From Shewanella sp. Isolate13 (GTDB lineage: Bacteria; Pseudomonadota; Gammaproteobacteria; Enterobacterales; Shewanellaceae), in contig NZ_JAKEVD010000001.1 of the NCBI RefSeq assembly GCF_022398325.1, forward strand, positions 1-64,000: a stretch of 64,000 nt of DNA, given 5' to 3'. This document shows positions 27,542 to 36,743 of the stretch, in pieces. The notes beneath the pieces were generated by a model. The model ran no database searches. It had not been told where the DNA came from and saw only the letters and a list, made by a program, of their open reading frames with translations. The first letter of the stretch is position 1; each line of letters starts with the position of its first letter. Position numbers and translations under genes: made by a program.

Positions 27542-28387
27542 TTAACGCATGATCAATAAAGGAACTGTACTTTTGGCTAGCACTTGAGTTGTGTTGCTAC
27601 CCACAAAATACTGCCTCAACCTTGTATGGCTATAGGCTCCCATCACTATCATATCGAGCTGCTGTTGCTGCTGATAACTTAATAAAGCCTCATCGACAGC
27701 GCCAGTTAACACACTCTGAGTGATAAATAGCCCTGCTTGTTTCAGTCTTTGTGCCGCGCCCTCAAAAGCCAAGCTTTTATCTCCATGATTACTGACCATC
27801 ACTAAATGACACTCCAAGCTAGCCAGCAGAGGAGATTTGATGACTTTTTCAATGAGCACTTCGCTGGCCTCACTCGCATCAAAAGCGATCATGTAGGCAT
27901 TTGGCGGATTAAAGTGTTCACTGACCACGAAAATATCAGACTTAATCGAGCGAACTACACTTTCTAGCTGCGAGCCAATCGTGCTGCTGGCGCTATGCTC
28001 TTCACCTGATTTCCCCATCACCAATAAGCTCAAGTCCGCATCTAAATCGGCTAAGGTCTCGAGAAAGTTGCCATGACGCTGTAACTGCGTCACCTCATCA
28101 ACACCTCTAACTAAGGCGAGTTCCTTGGCATCTGCCAACAATTGCTTGCCATGTTTTAAGGCGACTTTACTACGCAGCTCATCAAGCTCAACTAACTCAT
28201 TAAGCAGTTCTTCTTGGCTGCCTAAGCCAATTTGGCCCGACAGTTCACTCACCACAGGTCGAGTTGTTTTTTCCAGTACATGCAGCAAGGTTAACGGTTG
28301 CTGAATTTGTTGAGCTGCCCAAGCACTGGCTTCACAGGTCGCTAAGGTCAATTTTGAGCCGTCTATACAAGCAACGATATGTTTCAT
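27542..28387 (-). CDS. Tandem universal stress protein (UspA superfamily)
   Basis: Two UspA domains in 281 residues. The N-terminal one begins MKHIVACIDGS. The C-terminal one ends with MGAYSHTRLRQYFVGSNTTQVL, close to the ATP-binding G-x2-G-x9-G-S/T signature. ATG 28387 is chosen because GAGGA lies 8 nt upstream; longer frames overlap the sulP gene. It lies 13 bp after the sulP stop, so the two are one transcript. Such pairs may let the Usp protein regulate an anion transporter, which is inferred. Confidence 0.86.
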   Translation of the reverse strand: MKHIVACIDGSKLTLATCEASAWAAQQIQQPLTLLHVLEKTTRPVVSELSGQIGLGSQEELLNELVELDELRSKVALKHGKQLLADAKELALVRGVDEVTQLQRHGNFLETLADLDADLSLLVMGKSGEEHSASSTIGSQLESVVRSIKSDIFVVSEHFNPPNAYMIAFDASEASEVLIEKVIKSPLLASLECHLVMVSNHGDKSLAFEGAAQRLKQAGLFITQSVLTGAVDEALLSYQQQQQLDMIVMGAYSHTRLRQYFVGSNTTQVLAKSTVPLLIMR

Positions 28388-28400
28388 TTTTGCCATCCTC

Positions 28401-29888
28401 TTAGTGTCCAGCCAGTAATTTTTCAACTTCTTCAGGTTTATCATGTACACCAAACTTATCAACAATAGTCTGCGTGGCTTGATTCATGCCGATCAAATTC
28501 ACATGAGTGCCTTCACGGCGAAACTTGATCACCACTTTATCTAACGCAGACACAGAAGTGACATCCCAAAAGTGCGCATCACAAAGGTCGATAGTGACCG
28601 ACTCTGATACCTCTTTGAAGTTAAAGGACTGTATAAACTTGTCTGCGGAGGCAAAGAATACTTGACCAATCACGCGGTACTCACAAGTATCACTTACCGC
28701 ATCGCGCTTTTTTACCACCATCATGCGGCTAATCTTATTAGCAAAAAATAACGACGCCAGTAACACACCAACAAACACACCAAGAGCAAGGTTATGTGTC
28801 AGTACAACAATCACCACAGTGGCTAACATTACAATATTGGTCGACAATGGGTGTTGCTTCATATCGGTAATCGAGCGCCAAGAGAAGGTGCCAATGGCCA
28901 CCATAATCATTACAGCCACTAGAGCTGCCATTGGGATCTGTTGTAACCAAGGTCCTAGAAACACCACCATAACCAGCAGATATATACCTGCGGCAAAACT
29001 TGATAGCCGGCCTCGCCCCCCCGATTTAATATTAATCATCGACTGACCAATCATGGCGCAGCCGGCCATGCCACCAAGTAAACCACTAGCGATATTCGCT
29101 AAGCCCTGACCTTTACACTCGTGGTTTTTATCACTTTTTGTATCGGTTAGGTCGTCGACAATAGTGGCTGTCATCATCGACTCCAACAAGCCGACAATCG
29201 CCAGTGCAGCAGAATATGGCAATACGATAAATAAGGTTTCGATATTCATCGGTACGTCGGGCCAAAGGAAGATAGGTAAGGTATCAGGTAACTCTCCCAT
29301 GTCACCAACCGTGCGCACATCGACATTAAACATCACCGCCACTGCCGTAAGCACTACGATGCAAATTAATGGCGAAGGGATCAGTTTGCCAACAAGGGGG
29401 ATAAGCGGAAAAAGGTAGATAATTGCGAGGCCAGCAGCGGTCATAGCGTACACATGCCAAGTTACATTGGTAAGTTCAGGTAACTGCGCCATAAAAATCA
29501 ATATTGCCAACGCGTTAACAAAACCCGTTACCACCGAACGCGATACAAAGCGCATTAAGTTACCCAGCTTAAGGTAGCCAGCCAATACTTGCAGTACACC
29601 AGTTAAGACTGTGGCAGCAAGCAAATATTCTAAGCCGTGCTCTTTTACCAATGTCACCATTAATAAGGCCATCGCCCCAGTTGCAGCAGAGATCATACCG
29701 GGACGAGCTCCCGTAAACGCAATGACGACAGAAATACAAAACGAAGCGTATAACCCCACTTTAGGGTCAACTCCAGCAATAATAGAAAATGCGATGGCCT
29801 CTGGGATTAGAGCTAACGCAACAACGATACCCGCAAGCAGATCGCCACGAATATTGGATAACCAATCGTTTTTAAAATTTTTTAGCAT
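28401..29888 (-). CDS. SulP family anion transporter with STAS domain
   Basis: Inner-membrane transporter of 495 residues with about 10-14 helices. It opens with [25 protein letters not shown], the SulP signature near TM1, and ends in a C-terminal STAS domain from about residue 395 ([22 protein letters not shown]). Family members carry sulfate, bicarbonate or dicarboxylates. The sequence type resembles BicA-like bicarbonate transporters, but the substrate is not certain. It is coupled to the Usp gene downstream. Confidence 0.88.
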   Translation of the reverse strand: MLKNFKNDWLSNIRGDLLAGIVVALALIPEAIAFSIIAGVDPKVGLYASFCISVVIAFTGARPGMISAATGAMALLMVTLVKEHGLEYLLAATVLTGVLQVLAGYLKLGNLMRFVSRSVVTGFVNALAILIFMAQLPELTNVTWHVYAMTAAGLAIIYLFPLIPLVGKLIPSPLICIVVLTAVAVMFNVDVRTVGDMGELPDTLPIFLWPDVPMNIETLFIVLPYSAALAIVGLLESMMTATIVDDLTDTKSDKNHECKGQGLANIASGLLGGMAGCAMIGQSMINIKSGGRGRLSSFAAGIYLLVMVVFLGPWLQQIPMAALVAVMIMVAIGTFSWRSITDMKQHPLSTNIVMLATVVIVVLTHNLALGVFVGVLLASLFFANKISRMMVVKKRDAVSDTCEYRVIGQVFFASADKFIQSFNFKEVSESVTIDLCDAHFWDVTSVSALDKVVIKFRREGTHVNLIGMNQATQTIVDKFGVHDKPEEVEKLLAGH

Positions 29889-30454
29889 TAAACATCTCAG
29901 TTATTTTTGCACGGCAATGCGCACCAGAGATTAGGCTGGCGTAGTAAGCGTGCTTCTTTGATAAAATTTGGCGCAGAAAACAGTCGTAAGAATTCGACAA
30001 CGAATTTACGTGCGCAAAGGATTAAGTGTGGTACTTAAGTTAGCAATGAAAGCTATAGGGAGGGCAAAACGTTAGGGCGGCGTAATTAACACAGTGATTA
30101 ATATCCTCTTAATGATAGGTGCTGCTATTTTACACAGAAGAGTCAGTATATAAAATAGCAAATACAGCCTTAAGCAACCTTTTTAACCAACAAAAACAAA
30201 GCCTCAAGCGCAAATCACTAAAAACCAAACTTAACTTCAAATAGGCACCACAATTGCTGAATGATGCCAGTTCACATTTTTACTAAAAAGTTGATCAAAT
30301 CAATGCGTGCTATCACCTTGCAGAAGCCCCGCTATTTAAGCAATCGTTCACATACGGTATAACAGCGCCATGAAAGGCCGTTATCATCAACAGCCTCTGC
30401 ACTTACTGCTATTAAGCTACTCTTTATTAAGACCGATTTGTAAAGGAACCCGCT
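29889..30454. other. Divergent intergenic region between sulP and dcuB
   Basis: 566 bp with no supported gene. It must hold the promoters of both divergent genes. The dcuB side includes TTGATCAAATCAA at 30291-30303, an FNR-half-site pair with 3 rather than 4 central bases, and AAAGGA just before the dcuB ATG. Confidence 0.5.
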
Positions 30455-31771
30455 ATGTTTTTCATACATATGCTCTTGCTGTTAACTGTTATCTTTGTGG
30501 GGATCCGCCACGGTGGTGTGGCCTTTGGTCTGCTCGGTGGTTTAGGGGTATCGATATTAGCGTTTGCATTCGGCATCGCACCTGGCACGCCGCCAATCAA
30601 CGTGATGTTGATTATTCTGGCTGTGGTCGCCGCATCGGCAACCTTAGAGGCCACTGGCGGTCTTAAACTACTGGTGCGTTATGCCGAAAAGCTGCTGCGT
30701 AAGCACCCGAGTCAAATTGTGTTTCTTGGCCCACTCTGTACCTACTCCTTGACCGTATTAGTCGGTACAGGACACTCGGTCTATCCCCTACTGCCGGTTA
30801 TCTATGATGTTGCCTACAAAAAAGGCATTCGCCCCGAGCGTCCGCTTGCCATCGCAACAGTTGCCTCACAGATGGGGATTACCGCCAGCCCAATCGCTGC
30901 CGCGGCGGCCGTGGTTATCGCCACCTCGATGGAGAATAATCTCGATATCAGCCTAGTGGATGTATTACTGGTCACCATTCCATCGACATTAATCGGTGTG
31001 TTAGTAGCTGCGGCGTGGAGCCTAAAGCGCGGTAAAGATCTCGATAAAGACCCAGAGTTTCAGGCGCGGTTGCAGGATGAAGAGTTCAGAAATAGCCTGC
31101 TAGATAGTGAGGTGGAGTCAAACGACTCGAATCACAACGAAAGCACCGCGAAGAAGGGCCTAAGCATCTTCCTACTGGGGATTTTATCCGTTATCGCTCT
31201 GGCGATGTTTAGCGATCAGCTGCTGCCTGAAGGCGTTAAGATGTCGGTAGCGATTCAGTTTATGATGCTATCGGTTGGCGCGGTGATTTTACTGGCGACC
31301 AAAATTGATCCGAAGAAAATCGTTCACAGTAACGTTTTTATCGCAGGCATGACGGCGGTGATCATCATCTTCGGTATCGCATGGCTTAGTGACACCATCA
31401 TAGGTCACCACAAGAGCTACTTAATCGAGTCGGTCAGCGATATCGTGCATGCCCATCCGTGGTCATTTGCTATCGCTATGTTTACCGCCTCGGTATTCCT
31501 TAAGAGCCAGGCAGCGACCTTAACAATTATGCTGCCACTCGGTTTCTCTTTAGGAATTCCAGCCCCAGTGCTTATCGGTGTCTTACCAGCGTGTTACGCC
31601 TATTTCTTTTTCCCGTTCTACCCAAGCGATCTGGCGGCCATTAGCTTCGACAGAACTGGCACCACCCATATTGGTAAGTATATCGTCAACCACAGCTTTA
31701 TCATGCCGGGCTTTATCGGGGTGGTAACGGCGACCGTTGTTGGCTACTTCATCTCTATCATGATCAACTAG
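30455..31771 (+). CDS. dcuB: Anaerobic C4-dicarboxylate transporter, DcuA/DcuB family
   Basis: A 438-residue inner-membrane carrier that in the family exchanges fumarate, malate or aspartate for succinate during fumarate respiration. About 10-12 TM helices span the protein. Conserved blocks include ATGGLKLLVRYAEKLLR, FLGPLCTYSLTVLVGTG and ITASPIAAAAAVVIAT. A charged loop lies at about residues 190-235. AAAGGA upstream supports ATG 30455. Assignment to DcuB rather than DcuA is by general resemblance only. It is monocistronic, with a strong terminator. Confidence 0.88.
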   Translation: MFFIHMLLLLTVIFVGIRHGGVAFGLLGGLGVSILAFAFGIAPGTPPINVMLIILAVVAASATLEATGGLKLLVRYAEKLLRKHPSQIVFLGPLCTYSLTVLVGTGHSVYPLLPVIYDVAYKKGIRPERPLAIATVASQMGITASPIAAAAAVVIATSMENNLDISLVDVLLVTIPSTLIGVLVAAAWSLKRGKDLDKDPEFQARLQDEEFRNSLLDSEVESNDSNHNESTAKKGLSIFLLGILSVIALAMFSDQLLPEGVKMSVAIQFMMLSVGAVILLATKIDPKKIVHSNVFIAGMTAVIIIFGIAWLSDTIIGHHKSYLIESVSDIVHAHPWSFAIAMFTASVFLKSQAATLTIMLPLGFSLGIPAPVLIGVLPACYAYFFFPFYPSDLAAISFDRTGTTHIGKYIVNHSFIMPGFIGVVTATVVGYFISIMIN

Positions 31772-31806
31772 CACGAGCCGCTGTCGCTCTCCTTAAAACG
31801 AATTAT

Positions 31807-31833
31807 AAGGCGCCTCATTGGGCGCCTTTTTTT
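31807..31833 (+). terminator. Terminator of dcuB
   Basis: Stem AAGGCGCC/GGCGCCTT (31807-31814 with 31821-31828), a 6-nt loop and a T tail. Confidence 0.9.
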
Positions 31834-31956
31834 AGTAATGCCGAAAAGTTGCGAACAATAAAAATAATTCAAAAAAAGATAACCCTTTTCAAAAATGACT
31901 ACGTTTATAGCTAACAAGATAACCAATCCTTATTCGTTTCAATTTTCGGAGTCATT

Positions 31957-32667
31957 ATGAAATCATCAATTATCGCCGCGCTTATCTCAGGTCTTATCGC
32001 TTCAACTAGCATGGTCGCCACGGCTAAGGCTGCCGATGTCGACTTCCCGACTCTAAACACTGTTGGCAGCAGCCAACTCAACGTTAAGGCCGATATGGCC
32101 GAGGTGAATGTCGAGGTAGTGGTAAAAGCCAAAACTGCCAAAGAGGCAAAAAACGAGTCCGATAAAGCGGTTGCTAACTTTTTAGATCGCCTTGAGAAGG
32201 CTGGCGTCGATAGAGAGCTTATTCAAAGCGCCAATATCAACTTACAGCCGCAATATCACTATGAAAAGAACAAGCCTAACCAACTTATAGGTTACAGCGC
32301 GAATCGCCGCATCAAGGTAACGGTACTAAAGCTTAGCGAGCTCAATAACATTCTCGACTCCGCGCTCGAGCAAGGGATGAACCGTATCAATAGCATCGCC
32401 CTTAAATCGAGCAAGGAGGCAGAGTACCTAGAGCAGGCAAGAATGGCGGCCATTAAAGATGCCCAACAAAAAGCCAAGATGTTGGCCGAAGGCTTTGGCG
32501 AAAAGCTCGATGGCGTATGGCGCATCAGCTACTTTGAGCAGCGCCCGGTGCAACCTGTAATGCTCAGAATGAACTCTGAGGCTAAGGGCTTCGATGCTGG
32601 CCCGAGTTACCAACAGGGTCAGGTAACCATCCAAGACAGAGTCGAAGTGACCTACCGTTTGAAGTAA
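31957..32667 (+). CDS. SIMPL domain protein (YggE-like)
   Basis: A 236-residue exported protein of the SIMPL (DUF541) family; E. coli YggE is reported to lower oxidative stress. Signal peptide about 1-28 (cleavage after AKA). The domain shows the usual repeats of VNTVGSSQLNVKADMAEVNVEV-type strands, and AARMAAIKDAQQKAKMLAEG-type helices at about 165-183. It is likely periplasmic. CGGAG just upstream supports the start. The gene has its own terminator. Confidence 0.85.
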   Translation: MKSSIIAALISGLIASTSMVATAKAADVDFPTLNTVGSSQLNVKADMAEVNVEVVVKAKTAKEAKNESDKAVANFLDRLEKAGVDRELIQSANINLQPQYHYEKNKPNQLIGYSANRRIKVTVLKLSELNNILDSALEQGMNRINSIALKSSKEAEYLEQARMAAIKDAQQKAKMLAEGFGEKLDGVWRISYFEQRPVQPVMLRMNSEAKGFDAGPSYQQGQVTIQDRVEVTYRLK

Positions 32668-32690
32668 ACTCGATTCTATTTTTAAAATAC

Positions 32691-32719
32691 AAAGGCTTAC
32701 CCATGGGTAAGCCTTTTTT
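32691..32719 (+). terminator. Terminator of the SIMPL gene
   Basis: Stem 32691-32702 with 32705-32716 (AAAGGCTTACCC/GGGTAAGCCTTT), followed by T. The minus-strand porin gene ends just 20 bp further on, so the hairpin may serve both. Confidence 0.88.
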
Positions 32720-32739
32720 GTGTGCCTGAGTTCAAGCCG

Positions 32740-33906
32740 TTACAGGGTATAACGCACCCCGATGGCAACACCATCGTCTTCCGATAGTTCCTGGGCGGCC
32801 TGTTTTTCAGGATCAGAGCTTGAGAAATCACTAAAGTCTTTCCGCCCCTCTAGATAAAAGACCACACTGTTATCCCAAATATAATGCACCCCGGCAAAGG
32901 CAAACTGACGCTTAAACACATCACCGTTATGGGCCGCCTCATACTTATCCCCCGCCTCTAAAATGTTGTAAGAGGCCAAAATCTTTACATTATTATCAAA
33001 CAGATAGGATGCAATTGACTCTAGACCGACGGCCTCTTGCAGAAATCGCCCTAGGTTATCGGTATCGTGAAACTCGTTGGCATTCACATTGGCAGCCATG
33101 TAGAGGCCATAACCGTCCCAATTTCCCCAAGTCACTCCCGCACCATAGATATAATCGGTTTCTGAGATCACATCCCCCTGGATAGTCGTGCCTTCTGGCT
33201 CACCAATATTCCCCCCCGCCGTTAGAGTCAACATATCGGTCGCCGCATAGGTCAGCCCTATGCCATAAGTGTTGTCGTATTCTGTCATCACCAAACGATT
33301 GGGATTATTTGAGCCATCATCCTCGATATCTGAGACGCTATTTTTAAGCTGCATCTGAATCGCCATGCTAAAGTCACCGAAGCTATTGCGGTATTGGATG
33401 ACTTTATCACCACGGCCGACACCGTTGATGGCACCGTCTGATTTGTTGTAGGTGTAGGTTCCCGATGCGTTACCGTCCCAAACATAACCATAGTTAGTGT
33501 TGTACACCACGTCATACCAAGCGCCCCACTGCTTACCGATAGTGAGAGAGCCATAATCATCGTGGCTAAGGCCGACATAGCCTAGGCGGTTATTGAGAAA
33601 GTCACCACTCTGGGTTTCGAAGTTACTCTCACTGCTATAAGAGATGGTGCTGTTACCGAAAGGGTTTACCCCCCATTCCAGTTTTACGTAGGTTTTCCAG
33701 TCATTAGACATGTCTCGGGTAAAGCCAAAATTAATCCTTGAGCTACCGTTGACCACTTCTGTTACCCCTTGCGTATCGATGACTCGGGCATCGACAAAAC
33801 CACCGATCTCCACGGCATTCTTATCATCTTTAAAGACTTCTGTAGCTGAGCATGTTGGCGCAAAAGCCAAAGCGGTGATGGGGAGTATTGCTAGCGCTTT
33901 TCTCAT
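32740..33906 (-). CDS. General outer-membrane porin
   Basis: A 388-residue barrel of the Gram-negative porin (OmpC/OmpF-like, Porin_4) type. Signal peptide about 1-21, cleavage near CSA. It begins with NAVEIGGFVDARVID, a first strand typical of the family, contains LGYVGLSHDDYGSLTIGKQWG (the strand-turn motif of general porins), and ends in VRYTL. The many Asp/Asn-rich loops suggest a marine porin. It is monocistronic, and its upstream region holds a long perfect hairpin. Confidence 0.9.
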   Translation of the reverse strand: MRKALAILPITALAFAPTCSATEVFKDDKNAVEIGGFVDARVIDTQGVTEVVNGSSRINFGFTRDMSNDWKTYVKLEWGVNPFGNSTISYSSESNFETQSGDFLNNRLGYVGLSHDDYGSLTIGKQWGAWYDVVYNTNYGYVWDGNASGTYTYNKSDGAINGVGRGDKVIQYRNSFGDFSMAIQMQLKNSVSDIEDDGSNNPNRLVMTEYDNTYGIGLTYAATDMLTLTAGGNIGEPEGTTIQGDVISETDYIYGAGVTWGNWDGYGLYMAANVNANEFHDTDNLGRFLQEAVGLESIASYLFDNNVKILASYNILEAGDKYEAAHNGDVFKRQFAFAGVHYIWDNSVVFYLEGRKDFSDFSSSDPEKQAAQELSEDDGVAIGVRYTL

Positions 33907-33956
33907 GGGATCTCCAATATCATATCAATTCATCAATCCGTGCAGCGAACATCCTA

Positions 33957-33996
33957 GCTGGCTTAGTGTCGCGCTCTCACGCGACACTAAGCCAGC
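33957..33996. repeat. 17-bp perfect hairpin upstream of the porin
   Basis: A 17-bp inverted repeat, 33957-33973 with 33980-33996, around a 6-nt loop (CTCTCA). It is 51-90 bp before the porin ATG and has no T run on either side, so it does not look like a terminator. It could be a 5' UTR structure or an element remnant. Confidence 0.7.
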
Positions 33997-34110
33997 ATTC
34001 GCTATACAAAAAACATAGCAAACAAATGACTTAATACAAGTTGGAGTCCCAGTTATTCAGCTTATGGTAAGGCGCTATAACGGCTCTACAAAAACAATAT
34101 CGGGTAAAAT

Positions 34111-34138
34111 GAAAAGCTGCCCAAAGCAGACCGGGCAG
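34111..34138 (-). terminator. Terminator of the diguanylate cyclase gene
   Basis: Stem CTGCCC/GGGCAG at 34117-34122 with 34133-34138. The minus strand continues into CTTTTCATTTT. It lies 13 bp after the stop. Confidence 0.65.
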
Positions 34139-34150
34139 TAGAGAAAGAAT

Positions 34151-36040
34151 TTAAGCACACTGCTCAACAAAGTAGACTCGATTCTTACCTGAAAACTTTG
34201 CCTTATACAGCCCCCGATCCGCTCGATTAATCAGTTCGGTCAAACTAGTTTGAGGCGCATTCAGTGCCGCGAGGCCAAGGCTTACGGTCAACTCGATCAC
34301 CTGCTCATCGAACTGAAATGGCTGGGCAGCGATCCCCTCTCGCAACCGCTCAGAGATATCCATCGCTTCCGCCTCTGTGACATCGGGCAAGACAATCAAA
34401 AACTCCTCACCGCCTATTCGTCCAATCAAATCACAATCTCTAAGCCAGCGCTCAGCCCGCCTCGCCACCGCTTTTATTGCCAGATCTCCGACATGGTGGC
34501 CAAAGCGATCGTTAATCGACTTAAAGTTATCGATATCAAAGATGATCACCGCCAAAGAGCGCTGCTTCTTTATCGCCCTGTCGAGCATCCGCTGGCCTTG
34601 TTTAAAGGCATGACCACGGTTAGCGATACCGGTTAAGAAGTCGGTTTGAGCACTATGCTTAAAGGCCTTACGGGAATGCCATAGGAACATGATAGCAATC
34701 ACTAGAACCATGGCCACCAAGAAGAAGATACTCACCCTAAGATCGTAGATCCGCTCTTTATCCTCCACCGCGGCCAGGCTTAACTCATTGATCGCCAGCT
34801 GATTGGCCAAGAGCTGATTCTCAAACTCGGCCAGCTTAGCGTTATGCTCTAGCGCCGAATCGATCACCTCATTATCGATAATCTGCTTACTCTTATCCCG
34901 CTCCTTATCTATCACCTCTAGCAGGGCGTGGATCGCGCTCAGGTATTGTTGCTCATCAAGCGCGATAATGGCATTGGCGGTTAACGCCATACCGGTCATA
35001 TTCTTGGGGAACTGGCTGTTTTGCTTAAAGGTACGCGCCATATCCGCCGCCTTCTTCACTTCGCCTGTTCGCAGATATGCTTGAGCCAAAAACAGATAAC
35101 TACTTGTGACGAAGTACTGTTCCTGGGTGGTATCTTTTAACAAGATAGCTTGCTTTAAGTGCTCGATGGCATCGCTGTAATTGTGCGTTGCCAGTTCCAC
35201 ACGTCCGGCATTGAGGTGGGCGAAAAAACGAAAGTCGATAAACTCTGGCGCCGATAGCGCCAAGGAAAACTGCCGGGCAATATTACTGCGGGCTTGGTCC
35301 CAGTCCCCCAGCTTAACCGCTTCGCTAATCATATTATGCAGCATATTAAACATGTCTTGGGTATCGTCTATCTCGCTCCAAGTTTGATAGGCCTTGTTGA
35401 AATTGACATAACCGCGCTTATGCAGCCCCACGGTGCGATAGAGAGAGCCTGTCGCGTTATAGATCATCGCCTTGCGGTTGTAATCGGTATTGCCTTCAGT
35501 ATCGATGAGTAACATGGCCTCATCTAACAGGGCAATCCCTTGATGAACGTTTGTCACCTTGTTATAGCAAAACGCTTTCTGGGTTAAGCTCTTAGCCAAT
35601 AACGTCTTATTGCTATACAACCTAGCCAGTGTCAGCGCCTTATCTCTGTCACCGCAGTAGACCTCGGGATCATTGGTCTTTAAGTAGAGTACGAAGGAGC
35701 GCTCCAGATGAGTGTTAATAAGCAGGTCTGATACCGCTAGAGATTGGGTCAGTGCGATCGCCGTATCATAGCTGGCTATCGCTTTATCAAGTTCGCGACT
35801 GCGTTGGTACTGCATGCCATATAGAAAGTGTAACTTGGCTTTGTCGTAGCTGCTGGCACTAATAGGTTCGAGTCGAAACTCATCCAGCAGCGTCAGGGCC
35901 TCGGCCGCAGATACTTGGGAAAGTTGTTGTTCTAGCTCTTGAAGTGGCTCGGCAGCCTCTACCCATAAGCTGATCACAGCAGCAAAACTTAGCGTCAAGT
36001 ATAGGCCTGCACTCTTTAACCACTTTTTTGCAATGTACAC
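34151..36040 (-). CDS. TPR-repeat diguanylate cyclase (GGDEF)
   Basis: A membrane-bound cyclase of 629 residues that makes c-di-GMP. An N-terminal signal/TM segment (about 9-28) is followed by a long helical TPR-like periplasmic sensor (about 35-400), a short coiled coil, a TM at about 430-452 (FFLVAMVLVIAIMFLW) and a cytoplasmic GGDEF domain. The active site reads RIGGEEF (about residue 546). Five residues before GGEEF lies RDCD, an RxxD inhibitory I-site, so product inhibition is likely. It stands alone, with a repeat array upstream. Confidence 0.9.
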   Translation of the reverse strand: MYIAKKWLKSAGLYLTLSFAAVISLWVEAAEPLQELEQQLSQVSAAEALTLLDEFRLEPISASSYDKAKLHFLYGMQYQRSRELDKAIASYDTAIALTQSLAVSDLLINTHLERSFVLYLKTNDPEVYCGDRDKALTLARLYSNKTLLAKSLTQKAFCYNKVTNVHQGIALLDEAMLLIDTEGNTDYNRKAMIYNATGSLYRTVGLHKRGYVNFNKAYQTWSEIDDTQDMFNMLHNMISEAVKLGDWDQARSNIARQFSLALSAPEFIDFRFFAHLNAGRVELATHNYSDAIEHLKQAILLKDTTQEQYFVTSSYLFLAQAYLRTGEVKKAADMARTFKQNSQFPKNMTGMALTANAIIALDEQQYLSAIHALLEVIDKERDKSKQIIDNEVIDSALEHNAKLAEFENQLLANQLAINELSLAAVEDKERIYDLRVSIFFLVAMVLVIAIMFLWHSRKAFKHSAQTDFLTGIANRGHAFKQGQRMLDRAIKKQRSLAVIIFDIDNFKSINDRFGHHVGDLAIKAVARRAERWLRDCDLIGRIGGEEFLIVLPDVTEAEAMDISERLREGIAAQPFQFDEQVIELTVSLGLAALNAPQTSLTELINRADRGLYKAKFSGKNRVYFVEQCA

Positions 36041-36218
36041 CTAAAGTCCAAATTATTTACAATAAACCTCACGCAGCTTAACACAGCAAAATAGTATATT
36101 TATAGAGCGGATTTCACAGACCCGATTTGATAAAGAAATTCAATTAAAAAGCAGTGACTTATCATGGGAAATATTAGTAATAACACACAATGAGCTGAAA
36201 GTTTCAAATAAGGCGATA

Positions 36219-36687
36219 GGTTTAAGAGAAGGTGCTAGGTTCTAGGTTCTAGGTTCTAGGTTCTAGGTAAAGCAAAAACGCTACAGGCTAAGACGGGAAA
36301 GGCCGAATAAGAGTCGATAAAAGCTAAGACGGAAAAGCAAAGGGTTTAAGAGAAGGTTCTAGGTTCTGGGTTAAGCCAAGACGCTACAGGCTAAGACGGG
36401 AATGGCCGGATTAAGAGTCGATAAAAGCTAAGACGGAAAAGCAAAGGGTTTAAGAGAAGGTTCTAGGTGCTAGGTTCTAGGTAAAGCCAAGACGCTACAG
36501 GCTAAGACGGGAAATGCCGGATTAAGAGCCGATAAAAGCTAAGACAGAAAAGCAAAGGGTTTAAGAGAAGGTTCTAGGTTCTAGGTGCTAGGTGCTAGGT
36601 AAAGCAAAAACGCTAAAGGCTAAGACGGGAATGGCCGGATTAAGAGCCGATAAAAGCTAGGACGAGGAAGGCAGGACAAGCAAAGGG
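36219..36687 (+). repeat. Four-unit tandem array of the heptamer/AAGACGG repeat
   Basis: Four units of about 104-127 bp start at about 36219, 36343, 36447 and 36558. Each begins GTTTAAGAGAAGG, then has 5, 2, 3 and 4 copies of a GGTTCTA/GGTGCTA heptamer, and then an AAGACGG-rich body with GATAAAAGCTAAGACGG. The spacing of the first three units (124, 104, 111 bp) changes by close to multiples of 7, so length is set by heptamer number. It fills the gap between metY and the diguanylate cyclase gene. Confidence 0.88.
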
Positions 36688-36690
36688 CAA

Positions 36691-36724
36691 ATGCAGGCAA
36701 ACCAAGTTATCGGTTTGCCTGCAT
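36691..36724 (-). terminator. Terminator of metY
   Basis: A 13-bp stem (36691-36703 with 36712-36724) with an 8-nt loop, 20 bp after the metY stop. The T tract after it on the minus strand is weak. Confidence 0.7.
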
Positions 36725-36743
36725 CGTATAAGCTTAGTGAATC

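Noticed and set aside
30291..30303. FNR site before dcuB
   Set aside because: TTGAT and ATCAA are present but separated by 3 rather than 4 bases, which should not suit FNR. I list it only as a weak hint.
36219..36687. CRISPR-like array
   Set aside because: Units are 104-127 bp with no unique spacers, the heptamers are contiguous, and no cas genes lie nearby. It is a tandem repeat.
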